From: Acidimicrobiia bacterium
Lineage (GTDB): Bacteria > Actinomycetota > Acidimicrobiia > Spongiisociales > ZC4RG35
DNA length: 40,743 nucleotides
Direction of reading: 5' to 3'
Assembly (NCBI GenBank): GCA_013812505.1
Contig: JACCTH010000080.1
Span: forward strand, 1-40,743
Notes under the pieces: model-generated
Told to the model about the DNA's origin: nothing
Seen by the model: the letters and a program-made list of their open reading frames with translations, nothing else
Database searches by the model: none
Part shown: piece by piece, positions 23,740 through 32,458 of the stretch
How positions within the stretch are numbered: position 1 is the stretch's first letter
Layout of the letters: every line of letters begins with the position of its first letter
Program-made: the position numbers and the translations under genes

Positions 23740-24713
23740 TAGGAGCGCTGGCGAACCCGAGCCTTCCTGCCACTTCCGAGATGGCGGCTGAGAACGCTCC
23801 AGTTCCCATGTTGGGCAAGGGTCTTTTTCATGCTGATCAGCGTGCGAACGAACGCAGGGACCGCGAGCTCGGCTTCCATCGGATTGGGGCGCATCGAGGC
23901 CAGAACTTGAGGACTCGGTCTCAGCACCAGCACTTCCGTGTCGGGCCAGCGTCGTTTGATAATCGCGATCTCTTCATCGAGGTACCGGCGCCCGACACGA
24001 TCAAAAAGCCGCTCATGGGGGAGTGCTCCCCGGCGTTCCTCATCGGCGGCCATCGGAGCGACCACTAAGACCAAGTCGAGTGGTCGATGATTGCCCAACA
24101 CCAAGTCGGCGTGGGTCCCGGAGGCGACACCGCCATCGACGTAAGCCCTGCCGTGATAGGGAAAGGGCCTGAAGATCAACGGGATCGCGCTCGAGGCGGC
24201 GACCGCGTCGGCGATGCCGATCTCAGGGGCCTGCTCGGTCCCGAACGCAGTCCGGCGCCGGCTGGCCGCGTCGAAGGCGACGATCACGGTTGGTTTCGAC
24301 GGCCACAGCTCCGCTTCGGCCCCGAGCTCGTCGCGTACCCAGTCGGCCAAGCCGTTGCTGTCATAGGGAGCCGGTGACCCCAGGAGGAGGGTCAGCCCCG
24401 GCTTGCGCACTCCCGGCAGGATGCCGTGCCGCATCCAGGTGGTCACCTTCACTCCCGGCCGGCGCCGGAAGATGCGCTCCTTGATGCGTTCGGCAACTTG
24501 ATCGCGATCGTCAGTGGGGAGCACCAACGAGTCGAGGTCGAGCCGATTGTGGCGAATCAAACTGGCCACAAAGGAACCGGAAGAGGTTCCGACGATCACA
24601 TCGGCGTAATTGCAATTCCAGCCCGTCGCCAGCTCAACCGCCATCAGCGTCGCCATCTCATAGGCGGCCCCGGTGATACCCCCGCCCCCGAGGACCAAGC
24701 CAACCGCACTCAT
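23739..24713 (-). CDS. Patatin-like phospholipase
   Basis: This 324-residue lipid acyl hydrolase has the Ser-Asp dyad. The oxyanion glycine run GLVLGGGGITG (about 5-15) is near the N-terminus, the nucleophile motif GTSSGS at about 43-48, and the catalytic Asp in VDGGVASG near 202. The basic tail (GSGRKARVRQRS) may contact membranes. No signal peptide is seen. It is the first gene of the operon that runs to the ATP-grasp ligase, and it diverges from mshD across 91 bases. What lipid it acts on, and whether it is linked to the peptide genes downstream, is unknown. Confidence 0.85.
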   Translation of the reverse strand: MSAVGLVLGGGGITGAAYEMATLMAVELATGWNCNYADVIVGTSSGSFVASLIRHNRLDLDSLVLPTDDRDQVAERIKERIFRRRPGVKVTTWMRHGILPGVRKPGLTLLLGSPAPYDSNGLADWVRDELGAEAELWPSKPTVIVAFDAASRRRTAFGTEQAPEIGIADAVAASSAIPLIFRPFPYHGRAYVDGGVASGTHADLVLGNHRPLDLVLVVAPMAADEERRGALPHERLFDRVGRRYLDEEIAIIKRRWPDTEVLVLRPSPQVLASMRPNPMEAELAVPAFVRTLISMKKTLAQHGNWSVLSRHLGSGRKARVRQRS

Positions 24714-24804
24714 CGACCAGCACCGCCCATGCGAGATCGGTCGGAAATCATTGGATGGGAAAGCTTAGGAGAAGGCGCGAAATCCGCCATGTACCGTCAG
24801 CCCT

Positions 24805-25677
24805 ATGGACGTTGCCCCGGCATGGCTGCCTCAGCACCGCGAGGCGATCCACGAGTTGATCGAAGCGATCGGGATCACCGAGGGTCATCCGGCCATCGGT
24901 GAGCACAAGTATCTCGCCCTCCACCGTCCTCAAGCCGGGATCGCCGGGCTGGGCGGATGGGAGGACGGCCGTCTCGTGGCGTTCGCTCCTCTCGCGGTCG
25001 ATGGCGCCGGTCGCCACGTCGCAGAGTTGGTGGTGGCCCCAAGCCACCGCCAACCGGAGGCCTACTCGCAAATGCTCGAAGGGGTCTCCGAACTTGCCCG
25101 ATCGGAAGGTGGCAAGGCGTTGCGATTGTGGATCTTTCATCCCGGCATCGTCGCGTCTGCGATCGCCCTCGGGTTTGCCGAGGAGCGTCAACTGCTTCGG
25201 CTGGCGCTGGACTTTCCGGTGCGAGAACAGCCCGACCATCCGGACGGGATCGTCATTCGACCCTTTCGCCTTGGCGAAGACGAAAGCGACTGGATTCGGC
25301 TCAACCGCATGGCATTTGCTCGGCATCCCGAGAATGGCACTTGGGGTCCCGAGGAGCTTGCGGAGCGCATGGAGCAGGATTGGTTCTCACCCGAGAACCT
25401 GCTGATGGCCTGGAGAGGAAGCGCGCTTGTGGGCTTCAACTGGTTGAAGGCTCTTGACCAACAAGGTGAGATCTACGTGGTCGCGGTCGATCCCGCCATT
25501 CAGGGAAGCGGGTTGGGCCGGGCTTTGATACTCGAGGGGCTGCGCCGGTTGGAGGAGCTTGGATGCAAACAGGCTTGTGTGTACGTCGATGCCGACAACC
25601 ACCGAGCATTACGGCTTTATCGCAGCCTCGGATTCTTTCTTGACAATGTCGATCAGACGTTGCTCAAGACCCTCTAG
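24805..25677 (+). CDS. mshD: Mycothiol synthase
   Basis: This 290-residue protein with two GNAT domains transfers acetyl from acetyl-CoA to Cys-GlcN-inositol, the last step of mycothiol synthesis. The N-terminal domain (about 1-130) is degenerate. The C-terminal one has the acetyl-CoA loop YVVAVDPAIQGSGLGRAL (about 226-243) and the closing VDADNHRALRLYRSLGF. Order and length match MshD of mycobacteria (about 315 residues). The gene shares a 91-base divergent promoter region with the patatin operon and ends over the 3' end of the zinc-ribbon gene by four bases. Confidence 0.85.
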   Translation: MDVAPAWLPQHREAIHELIEAIGITEGHPAIGEHKYLALHRPQAGIAGLGGWEDGRLVAFAPLAVDGAGRHVAELVVAPSHRQPEAYSQMLEGVSELARSEGGKALRLWIFHPGIVASAIALGFAEERQLLRLALDFPVREQPDHPDGIVIRPFRLGEDESDWIRLNRMAFARHPENGTWGPEELAERMEQDWFSPENLLMAWRGSALVGFNWLKALDQQGEIYVVAVDPAIQGSGLGRALILEGLRRLEELGCKQACVYVDADNHRALRLYRSLGFFLDNVDQTLLKTL

Positions 25678-25880
25678 CCAAACTTACGTCCGCAACTGCG
25701 GCACCGGGTGTCGCCTTCCGCGGTTTGGGAGTAGCACCAAGGACAGGGCAGGTCTTCGTCGCTCAAATCCAAAACTGCGTACTCGACGACCCGCTCATCG
25801 GTAGCAAGTGAACGACGTTGGCCGCGAGCTAGGACAAAAAGCCCTGATGTGGCGGTGGCCGCCAGCAATGCTTCTAGCAA
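25674..25880 (-). CDS. Small zinc-ribbon membrane-associated protein
   Basis: This 68-residue protein starts at TTG 25880 behind a strong AGGAGG, 9 bases upstream, which decides the start. A short hydrophobic N-terminus (LEALLAATATSGLFVLA) is followed by Arg/Asp-rich sequence and a C-terminal zinc ribbon with two CxxC pairs: CPWC and CRSC in CPWCYSQTAEGDTRCRSCG. The partner is unknown. It is convergent with mshD. The 196 bases between it and thrS hold two hairpins and no gene. Confidence 0.7.
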   Translation of the reverse strand: MLEALLAATATSGLFVLARGQRRSLATDERVVEYAVLDLSDEDLPCPWCYSQTAEGDTRCRSCGRKFG

Positions 25881-26019
25881 CTGAAACCTCCTCGCTCTCT
25901 GGCAAGGGTATGAAAGGCGTCGAGGAGATTGGTGGATTTCGCGCTTAGCGAACGGCGTCGGCCAGCGAATGGATTAGTTCTCGCATCGCGTCGACCGATC
26001 TTTGATGGGAAATTGCAAT

Positions 26020-26070
26020 CCAGGGCGCTAGGTCGCCTGGGTACCCTTCCGGTTTCCAGCCAGTTGGAAG
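26020..26070 (+). promoter_or_regulatory. Leader hairpins, one covering the thrS ribosome site
   Basis: CCAGG-G-CG (26020-26027) pairs with CGCCTGG (26034-26040). A second hairpin, TTCCA (26054-26058) with TGGAA (26065-26069), hides the GGAAG ribosome site of thrS. No T-box sequence (AGGGTGGNACCGCG) is present. It may be a translational control element; ThrRS of other bacteria binds its own leader. Confidence 0.3.
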
Positions 26071-26076
26071 AGCCTT

Positions 26077-28023
26077 TTGGACCTTGAACTTCTGTATCCC
26101 GATGGGAAAGTGATCAGCCACCCGGCCGGGGTGACTGGCGCCGACGTGGCCGCCTCGATCGGCCCTCGCCTTGCCGCGGCGGCGGTGGCGGTCGCGCTTG
26201 ACGACCAATTGCTCGACCTTGGACGCCCGCTCCCGGCGGGCGGTCGGTTTCGAGTCATAACCGCCCAAAGCGACGAAGGACGTCACATCCTCCGGCATTC
26301 GGCGGCCCACATCCTGGCCCAGGCGGTGCTGTCGCTTTTTCCGGGAGCCCAGTTTGGGATGGGTCCGGCGATCGAGGACGGTTTCTATTACGACTTCGAC
26401 ATCGGGCGTCCCTTCACTCCCGAGGATCTGGCAGCCATTGAAACGCGCATGCACGAGATCGTCGCAGCCGACCAACCGTTCGAGCGAGTCGAAGTGAGCC
26501 AAGCGGAAGCGCGAGCGTTGTTCGCCGATCAAACCTTGAAGCTCGAGATCATCGACTCCGTTGATGCGGCTGAAGTCGGGATCGACCAAGCCGATGGTCC
26601 GTGGGGAACGGTGTACCGCAACCTCGAATTTATCGACCTATGCCGGGGGCCCCATGTCCCCGCAACCGGCAAGCTTTTCGCCTTCAAGCTCCTGCGCAGT
26701 GCCGGTGCCTATTGGCGAGGCGACGAAAAGCGACAGCAATTGCAAAGGATCTATGGCACCGCCTGGGAGTCGCCGAAGGCGATGGCGGATCATCTTCACC
26801 GGCTGGAGGAGGCCGAACGACGCGATCATCGCAAGCTCGGAGCGGAGCTCGACCTTTACTCCTTCCCCCGCGAGCTTGGTCCTGGGCTCGCGGTCTGGCA
26901 TCCGCGGGGAGGGATGCTGCGGAAGGTAGCCGAGGATCATTCCCGTCGAATGCACGAGCGCTACGGCTTTGAGTTTGTCTACAGCCCCCACCTGGCCCGC
27001 GAGCTCCTCTGGGAGATCTCGGGACATCTTGACTACTACGCCGACAACATGTTCCCCCGTCTGGAAGTCGACGAGGACGAGTTTTACCGCGTGAAGCCGA
27101 TGAACTGTCCATTCCACATCCTGATCTACCGCAGCCGGGCGCGTTCGTACCGCGAGCTGCCCTTGCGCTATTCAGAACTAGGCAGCGTGTATCGCCAAGA
27201 GCGGTCTGGGGTATTGCATGGCCTGCTGCGAGTGCGGGGACTAACCCAGGACGATTCGCACACTTTCTGTCGCCCCGATCAATTGGCGGACGAACTGGCC
27301 ATGCATCTCGAGTTCGTCACCAAATGGCTCAGTGACTTCGGTTTCGCGGAGTTCGAAGCCGACCTTTCCACCCGGCCCGAAAAGTCCGTAGGTCCGATCG
27401 ACCGCTGGGAGGAAGCGGAAAGGGCGCTCGAAGCGACGCTCAAAAATGTCGGGCTCAGCTATCGGATCGCCGAAGGGGAGGGCGCCTTTTACGGACCGAA
27501 GATCGACATCCACGTCCGCGACGCCATTGGCCGTCGCTGGCAGTGCTCGACGATCCAGGTTGACTTCAACAATCCAGAAAGGTTCGGACTCAGCTATGTG
27601 AGCACCGAGAACGAGCCGGTCGTGCCCTACATGATCCATTGCGCCAAGGCCGGTTCGCTCGACCGTTTTCTTGCGGTGGTCATCGAACATCATGCCGGCG
27701 CGTTCCCCGGGTGGTTGGCGCCGGTCCAAGTCGAGGTTTTGCCGGTCGCCGAGCGACATCTCGACTATGCCGAAACGGTGCGAGATGCGCTCAAGGAGCA
27801 AGGTCTCCGCGTGGAGGTCGACTATTCGAACGACACCTTGGGGGAGAAGATCCGGAGGTCGTTGACTCAGAAGCGTCCCTTTTTGGCGGTGGTCGGGGAC
27901 AAGGATGTCGAAGCCAACACGGTCGGCATGCGCCGTTACGGTGAGGACAAGGATCGGCGAGGAGTCCCGCTCAGCGAGGCAATGTCCGAGATCATCGAGT
28001 CATGTCGACCACCGGAGGTTTAG
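26077..28023 (+). CDS. thrS: Threonine-tRNA ligase
   Basis: At 648 residues this is full length; it charges tRNA-Thr with threonine using ATP. An N-terminal TGS domain (about 1-62) is followed by the editing domain with HSAAH (74-78) and LCRGPH, then the class II catalytic core with MNCPFH (zinc Cys), YRQERSGVLHGLLRVRG (motif 2) and a C-terminal anticodon-binding domain. The start is TTG 26077, seven bases after GGAAG; no ATG precedes the TGS domain. In mycobacteria thrS likewise stands upstream of pgsA-pimA. Confidence 0.95.
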   Translation: MDLELLYPDGKVISHPAGVTGADVAASIGPRLAAAAVAVALDDQLLDLGRPLPAGGRFRVITAQSDEGRHILRHSAAHILAQAVLSLFPGAQFGMGPAIEDGFYYDFDIGRPFTPEDLAAIETRMHEIVAADQPFERVEVSQAEARALFADQTLKLEIIDSVDAAEVGIDQADGPWGTVYRNLEFIDLCRGPHVPATGKLFAFKLLRSAGAYWRGDEKRQQLQRIYGTAWESPKAMADHLHRLEEAERRDHRKLGAELDLYSFPRELGPGLAVWHPRGGMLRKVAEDHSRRMHERYGFEFVYSPHLARELLWEISGHLDYYADNMFPRLEVDEDEFYRVKPMNCPFHILIYRSRARSYRELPLRYSELGSVYRQERSGVLHGLLRVRGLTQDDSHTFCRPDQLADELAMHLEFVTKWLSDFGFAEFEADLSTRPEKSVGPIDRWEEAERALEATLKNVGLSYRIAEGEGAFYGPKIDIHVRDAIGRRWQCSTIQVDFNNPERFGLSYVSTENEPVVPYMIHCAKAGSLDRFLAVVIEHHAGAFPGWLAPVQVEVLPVAERHLDYAETVRDALKEQGLRVEVDYSNDTLGEKIRRSLTQKRPFLAVVGDKDVEANTVGMRRYGEDKDRRGVPLSEAMSEIIESCRPPEV

Positions 28024-28026
28024 ATC

Positions 28027-28482
28027 GTGGACGGCATTCACATCCCGGCCGAGACAGCGGAGGCCGCCCAGGTCCCCGCGGACCTCGACTCGGCTTCGGT
28101 GGGTCCCTATCGGTTCCCTTCCCCTCTTCGTCGGCGTACCGCTGCGTTCATCTATATGGGGCTGGCCGTCGCCCTCGCGGTCGCGTTACGCGATTGGCGT
28201 TGGAGCCTGGTTGCGGTTCTCGGGCTCTGGCATCTCCGAGCCGCCTGGCCTCTGAATCTGGGGGCTGACGAAGCGCTGGCGGCGGCAGCCGGGGCCGCAC
28301 CGTTCCCCATCGGACAGGCGTCGGCGGCGATCATCTTCTCTGGTTGGCGCTCGCGCCCGCTTTGGCATGTGGTGCTCTACGACGCGGCCGAGCCACCGGC
28401 CGCCCGCGCTCTGGTCGTGATCGACGGGGTCGACGGGAACCAAATCGGGTCTGTATACACGGAGCAGCTCCCTTTAGATTGA
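28027..28482 (+). CDS. Conserved membrane protein of unknown function
   Basis: This 151-residue protein begins with GTG three bases after the thrS stop, so it is probably cotranscribed and coupled. A polar N-terminus ends in RFPSPLRRR, two close hydrophobic stretches follow (FIYMGLAVALAVAL and WSLVAVLGLWHLRAAW), and the C-terminal half looks like a small soluble domain (WHVVLYDAAEPPAARALVVI). In mycobacteria this position is held by a HIT-family gene, but no HIT motif (H-x-H-x-H) is present here. I do not recognise a family. Confidence 0.65.
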   Translation: MDGIHIPAETAEAAQVPADLDSASVGPYRFPSPLRRRTAAFIYMGLAVALAVALRDWRWSLVAVLGLWHLRAAWPLNLGADEALAAAAGAAPFPIGQASAAIIFSGWRSRPLWHVVLYDAAEPPAARALVVIDGVDGNQIGSVYTEQLPLD

Positions 28483-28487
28483 CCGCA

Positions 28488-28958
28488 ATGAAATTGGGGC
28501 TGGGCGGCCATGGGCGGTGGCTCGCTGTTCTCTTGTCCGGGCTCGCCGCCGGTGTTGCCGTGACCTATTTCGTCCTCCCCAGACGTGTCGTCTCGACCGA
28601 GGTCGACGAATCGGTTTGCACCCGGGCGTTTGCCGCGGCTGATGGGATCAACACCTACCTGGCGGATCGGGCGTCACTCGACTCGGGCCCCGTGATCCAC
28701 CCGCTGGTCGGAATTCCCGAGGAGGACCAAGACGAGGTGTGGGCCAAGTACCTTGAAGAAACGGCCACCTACACCGCCCAGACGGTCGCCGGATTCAACA
28801 CCAACTTCGCCGCCGAGACCCAATTCCTGGTCGAAAGGTTTTCAGCCGCTGGCTATTGGATAAACGCCGCACATGTCAACGTCGTCAACGAGCTCGCCGC
28901 CATCCATTTGGCCCAAGAGCTCGACGCCACCGCCCTCCGCGCCGGCTGCCAGAGGTGA
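28488..28958 (+). CDS. Signal-anchored extracytoplasmic protein
   Basis: This 156-residue protein follows the previous gene by five bases. A basic N-terminus and one helix (WLAVLLSGLAAGVAVTYFVLP) anchor it; the rest is acidic, outside and largely helical. The mature part has Cys residues near 43 and 154 that could form a disulfide. No family is recognised. Its stop codon is inside the first of two terminator hairpins. Confidence 0.6.
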   Translation: MKLGLGGHGRWLAVLLSGLAAGVAVTYFVLPRRVVSTEVDESVCTRAFAAADGINTYLADRASLDSGPVIHPLVGIPEEDQDEVWAKYLEETATYTAQTVAGFNTNFAAETQFLVERFSAAGYWINAAHVNVVNELAAIHLAQELDATALRAGCQR

Positions 28959-28983
28959 TAATCCCCGAAGGGTGATTATCACC
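28954..28983. terminator. Perfect 10-base hairpin after the thrS operon
   Basis: GGTGATAATC and GATTATCACC pair perfectly around CCCGAAGGGT, whose CCC and GGG can pair too. It includes the stop codon of the anchored protein gene. Confidence 0.65.
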
Positions 28984-28986
28984 ATG

Positions 28987-29011
28987 TTTCTCCCCCCGGA
29001 GGGGGGAGAAA
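28987..29011. terminator. Perfect 11-base bidirectional terminator
   Basis: TTTCTCCCCCC and GGGGGGAGAAA pair around GGA. The A/T ends give a short U-run in both directions. It lies nine bases from the gltA stop, so it should serve both the thrS operon and gltA. Confidence 0.7.
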
Positions 29012-29019
29012 CGGACTGA

Positions 29020-30303
29020 TTAGCGCTGGGAGATCGGCACGTAGTCGCGTTTGGTCTCGCCGACGTAGACCTGTTGGGGGCGGTAGATCTTCATCTTGGG
29101 GTCGGCGTGGAGCTCTTTCCACTGCGCTAGCCAGCCGGGCAGCCGACCGAGCGCGAAGAGGACCGTGAACGTGTCGGTGGGAAAGCCGAGGGCGCGGTAG
29201 ATGATCCCGGAGTAAAAGTCGACGTTCGGATAGAGCTTGCGCTCGATGAAGTAATCGTCGGAGAGCGCTACCTGCTCCAGCTCTTGGGCGATCTCGAGGA
29301 GGGGGTCGTCGATGTGCAGCTTGGCCAGGACGTCCGCGGCAGCCTGTTTGATGATCTTTGCTCGTGGGTCGAAGTTCTTGTAGATGCGATGCCCGAAACC
29401 CATGAGCCGGAACGGGTTTTCTTTGTCCTTCGCCCGAGCGACGAACTTGGAGACGTCGCCGCCCTCCTCGGCCATTTCCTCGAGCATCTCCAATACTTCC
29501 TGGTTAGCCCCTCCGTGCAACGGGCCGGAAAGGGCATGGATGCCGGCCGACACAGAGCTGAAGATGTTGGCATCGCCCGATCCGACCAGGCGGACTGCCG
29601 TCGCCGAGCAGTTCTGTCCGTGGTCGGAGTGGAGAATCAGCAACACATTGAGGGCAGCCGCCACGACCGGATCGTGGTGATATGGCTCGGCGGGAACCGA
29701 GAACACCATGTGGAGGAAGTTGGCCGCGTAATCGAGATCGTTGCGGGGGTAGACGTATGGCTGATGCACTTTGTACTTATAGAGCCAGGCGATCATGGTG
29801 GGCACCTTGGCGAGCAAGCGCCTGACCGACACCTCGACCGCTTCGGGATCGGCGGGATCGAGAGCATCGGGGTAATAGGTGGCGAGCGCTGACGTCGCCG
29901 AGGCCAAGATCTGCATCGGGTGGGCATTGTGCGGGAAAGCCTCGAAGAGCTTTTTCATGTCTTCGCGCAAAAGCGTGTGGCGTGTGATCGCATCCTCGAA
30001 CTCGGTCAGCAAGGGTTGGCTAGGGAGGACGCCGTTCAACAGGAGATAAGCCACCTCCAAGAACGAAGCCCCCTCGGCCAGTTGCTCGATCGGATAGCCC
30101 CGATAACGGAGGATGCCCTTCTCCCCGTCGATGAAGCTCACGCTGCTCTGGCTCTCGGCCGTGTTCCCAAACCCGCGGTCGATGGTGAAAAGCCCCGTTT
30201 CGGCGGCGAGTCGCGAGATGTCGAGGCCTCGCTCGGTTTCGCTCCCCTCGACGACGGGCAGCTCTACTTCCTTGTCTTCAAAGCGGAGGATGGCTTCAGC
30301 CAT
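29020..30303 (-). CDS. gltA: Citrate synthase
   Basis: This 427-residue type II enzyme condenses acetyl-CoA with oxaloacetate at entry to the TCA cycle. Active-site blocks are visible: SGPLHGGANQEVL (catalytic His), GFGHRIYKNFDPRA (second His and Asp region), and HSDHGQNCSATAVRLVGS. The length fits GltA proteins of actinobacteria. ATG 30303 overlaps the stop of the EF-G-like gene as TAATG, so translation is coupled. This pair is inverted relative to the flanking thrS and pgsA genes. Confidence 0.95.
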   Translation of the reverse strand: MAEAILRFEDKEVELPVVEGSETERGLDISRLAAETGLFTIDRGFGNTAESQSSVSFIDGEKGILRYRGYPIEQLAEGASFLEVAYLLLNGVLPSQPLLTEFEDAITRHTLLREDMKKLFEAFPHNAHPMQILASATSALATYYPDALDPADPEAVEVSVRRLLAKVPTMIAWLYKYKVHQPYVYPRNDLDYAANFLHMVFSVPAEPYHHDPVVAAALNVLLILHSDHGQNCSATAVRLVGSGDANIFSSVSAGIHALSGPLHGGANQEVLEMLEEMAEEGGDVSKFVARAKDKENPFRLMGFGHRIYKNFDPRAKIIKQAAADVLAKLHIDDPLLEIAQELEQVALSDDYFIERKLYPNVDFYSGIIYRALGFPTDTFTVLFALGRLPGWLAQWKELHADPKMKIYRPQQVYVGETKRDYVPISQR

Positions 30304-32369
30304 TACTCGTCCTTCTGGCTGTTGGCGCTGATCACCTTTTGGGCCTCCTGATGGGGCACTTCCGCGTAGTGGTCGAACCGCACCTCGAACGTGCCCCGGC
30401 CGCTCGTCATCGAACGCAACTCGGCGGCATAGTGCTGAATCTCCACCATCGGTACCTCAGCCTCGACCACGCGGCTGCCGCCGTCCGAGTCGACGCCGAG
30501 CACCCGGCCACGCCGGCTGTTGACGTCACCCATGATGTCGCCGGTGTGATCGTCGGGCACCCGGATAGTGAGGTGCATGATCGGTTCGAGCAACACCGGC
30601 CTCAGGTCGGAGGCTGCGGCCCTAAAGGCCTGAATCCCCGCCATGCGAAACGAAAGCTCATCGGAGTCGACGTTGTGGAACTTCCCGTCGAAGACCTCGG
30701 CAACCACGTCGACCACGGGGTACCCGGCAAGGACGCCTCTTTGGAGCGCCTCCTGGATTCCTTTGTTGACCGCGGGTATGAATTGTCGAGGGATCGAGCC
30801 GCCCTTGACGGCGTCGACGAACTCATATCCGGAGCCGCGCGGCAGCGGGCTGAACTTGACGTTAGCCACCCCATACTGTCCTCGCCCGCCGGTCTGCTTC
30901 TTGTGTTTGCCCTCGGCGTCGGCGATCGAGGTGATCGTTTCCCGGTAAGGCACTTTGGGCACGGTCGTTGCGACTTCAACCCCGAACTTGCGATGGATGC
31001 GGGCCAGGGTGACGTCGAGATGGACATCGCCTAAGCCGGCGAGAACGGTCTCGCCCGTCTCGGGTTTGCGATCCACTCGCAGGGTCGGATCCTCGTCGAG
31101 GATGCGATGGAGAGCAGTGGAGAGCTTCTCCTCGTCGTGCTGGCTCTTGGGTGAGATCGCCAGCTCGGTGACCGGATTGGGGAACAAAACCGGTTTGAGG
31201 ATCGTGGCCACCCCCGGTCCATGGATCGTGGCCCCGGCGGTGAGGTTCTCGAGCTTGGCCACTGCTCCGATCTCGCCACACGACACCTCTTTAGTGTCGA
31301 CATGGTCCTTGCCCATGAGATAGAAAAGGTTATGCATGCGGGCATGCCCGTTACTGCCGTCGGCGGTATGGATTTGCAAGTCGTCGTCAGCTTTAACTGC
31401 TCCGGAATAGATCCGAAACAACGAGATTCGACCCACAAACGGATCAGAGATGGTCTTGAAGACGTAGCCCAGGGCGGGACCATCTGGCTCGATCGGAATT
31501 GCTTCCCCGGCGGCGATCGGTGGCAACGTCCGTTCGAGCGGATTCGGGGCGAAGTCGGTGAGGAATTCGCAGAGGGTGTCGACGCCGATGCGACGAGCTG
31601 CCGATGCCACCAACACCGGGAAGATCTCCCCCTTCAACATACCTTGGTGCACCGTCGTGACGATGGTGGCGGCGTCAGGCAGCTCGCCTTCGAAATACTT
31701 CTCCATCAAGGCGTCATCGGTTTCGACGACTGACTCGATCAACGCCTCACGAGTCGAGGCGACGAGGTCTGACACATCGGCCGGAGGGCTTTCGGTCAAC
31801 GTGCCGGTGCGGTCGTCCGGGCCGTAGAGAAAGGACCGTCCCGAGACCACCCGCACCACCCCTCGCAGTTCGTTCTCCGCGCCGATCGGCACTTGCACGG
31901 GAGCGATCCTTTTGCCGAAAGTGTCCCTGAGCTGGGCCAAGACGCGTGTAAACGACGAACGCTCTCGGTCAAGCTTGCTGATGATGACTGCCCGCGGAAT
32001 CCCCTCTTCCTCAGCGGCCCGCCAGAGGATTTCGGTCTGCACCTCGACGCCGTCAACGCCGGAAACGACAAACAGAGCGAGGTCGGCTGCCCGCAGCGCA
32101 GCGCGGGCATCCCCGGAGAAGTCGATGTAACCGGGAGTGTCGATCACCGTGATCTTGTGGTCCTGCCAGGTAACGCTTGCCACTGAAAGGCTGAGCGAGA
32201 TCTTCCGCTCCTGTTCCTCGGGTTCGAAATCGAGCATCGAGGTGCCGGCCTCGATCGATCCCTGTCGAGTGGTGGCGCCGGTGACATAGAGCAGTGCCTC
32301 GGCCAGCGATGTCTTACCGCTGCCGCCGTGGCCGACCAAAGCCACGTTGCGGATCCTCTCGGGGACCAT
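30303..32369 (-). CDS. Elongation factor G-like GTPase (EF-G paralogue)
   Basis: This 688-residue protein has EF-G domain order but is not the main EF-G. The G1 loop is GHGGSGKTSLAE (residues 13-24) instead of G-H-x-D-H-G-K-T; G3 is DTPGYIDFSG; G4 reads SKLD where N-K-x-D is usual. The EF-G domain IV block TGGRGQYGVANVKF and the C-terminal GRGTFEVRFDHYAEVP are present. Such FusA2/EF-G2-type proteins are common in actinobacteria; some act in recycling or stress, and for others translocation is unproven. It leads the operon with gltA. Confidence 0.87.
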   Translation of the reverse strand: MVPERIRNVALVGHGGSGKTSLAEALLYVTGATTRQGSIEAGTSMLDFEPEEQERKISLSLSVASVTWQDHKITVIDTPGYIDFSGDARAALRAADLALFVVSGVDGVEVQTEILWRAAEEEGIPRAVIISKLDRERSSFTRVLAQLRDTFGKRIAPVQVPIGAENELRGVVRVVSGRSFLYGPDDRTGTLTESPPADVSDLVASTREALIESVVETDDALMEKYFEGELPDAATIVTTVHQGMLKGEIFPVLVASAARRIGVDTLCEFLTDFAPNPLERTLPPIAAGEAIPIEPDGPALGYVFKTISDPFVGRISLFRIYSGAVKADDDLQIHTADGSNGHARMHNLFYLMGKDHVDTKEVSCGEIGAVAKLENLTAGATIHGPGVATILKPVLFPNPVTELAISPKSQHDEEKLSTALHRILDEDPTLRVDRKPETGETVLAGLGDVHLDVTLARIHRKFGVEVATTVPKVPYRETITSIADAEGKHKKQTGGRGQYGVANVKFSPLPRGSGYEFVDAVKGGSIPRQFIPAVNKGIQEALQRGVLAGYPVVDVVAEVFDGKFHNVDSDELSFRMAGIQAFRAAASDLRPVLLEPIMHLTIRVPDDHTGDIMGDVNSRRGRVLGVDSDGGSRVVEAEVPMVEIQHYAAELRSMTSGRGTFEVRFDHYAEVPHQEAQKVISANSQKDE

Positions 32370-32458
32370 TTGACCTCCTAATGCAATCTGTCGCGGAGCT
32401 TAGACATGAGTACTTGCAAGGTTCTTGGGCACATCCATGCCCACTACATTGCCCGCCG

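Noticed and set aside
25881-26076. T-box leader for thrS
   Set aside because: The T-box consensus AGGGTGGNACCGCG and a specifier loop are not found.
25945-26589. 214-residue minus-strand frame overlapping thrS
   Set aside because: It is antisense to the firmly identified thrS and has no family features.
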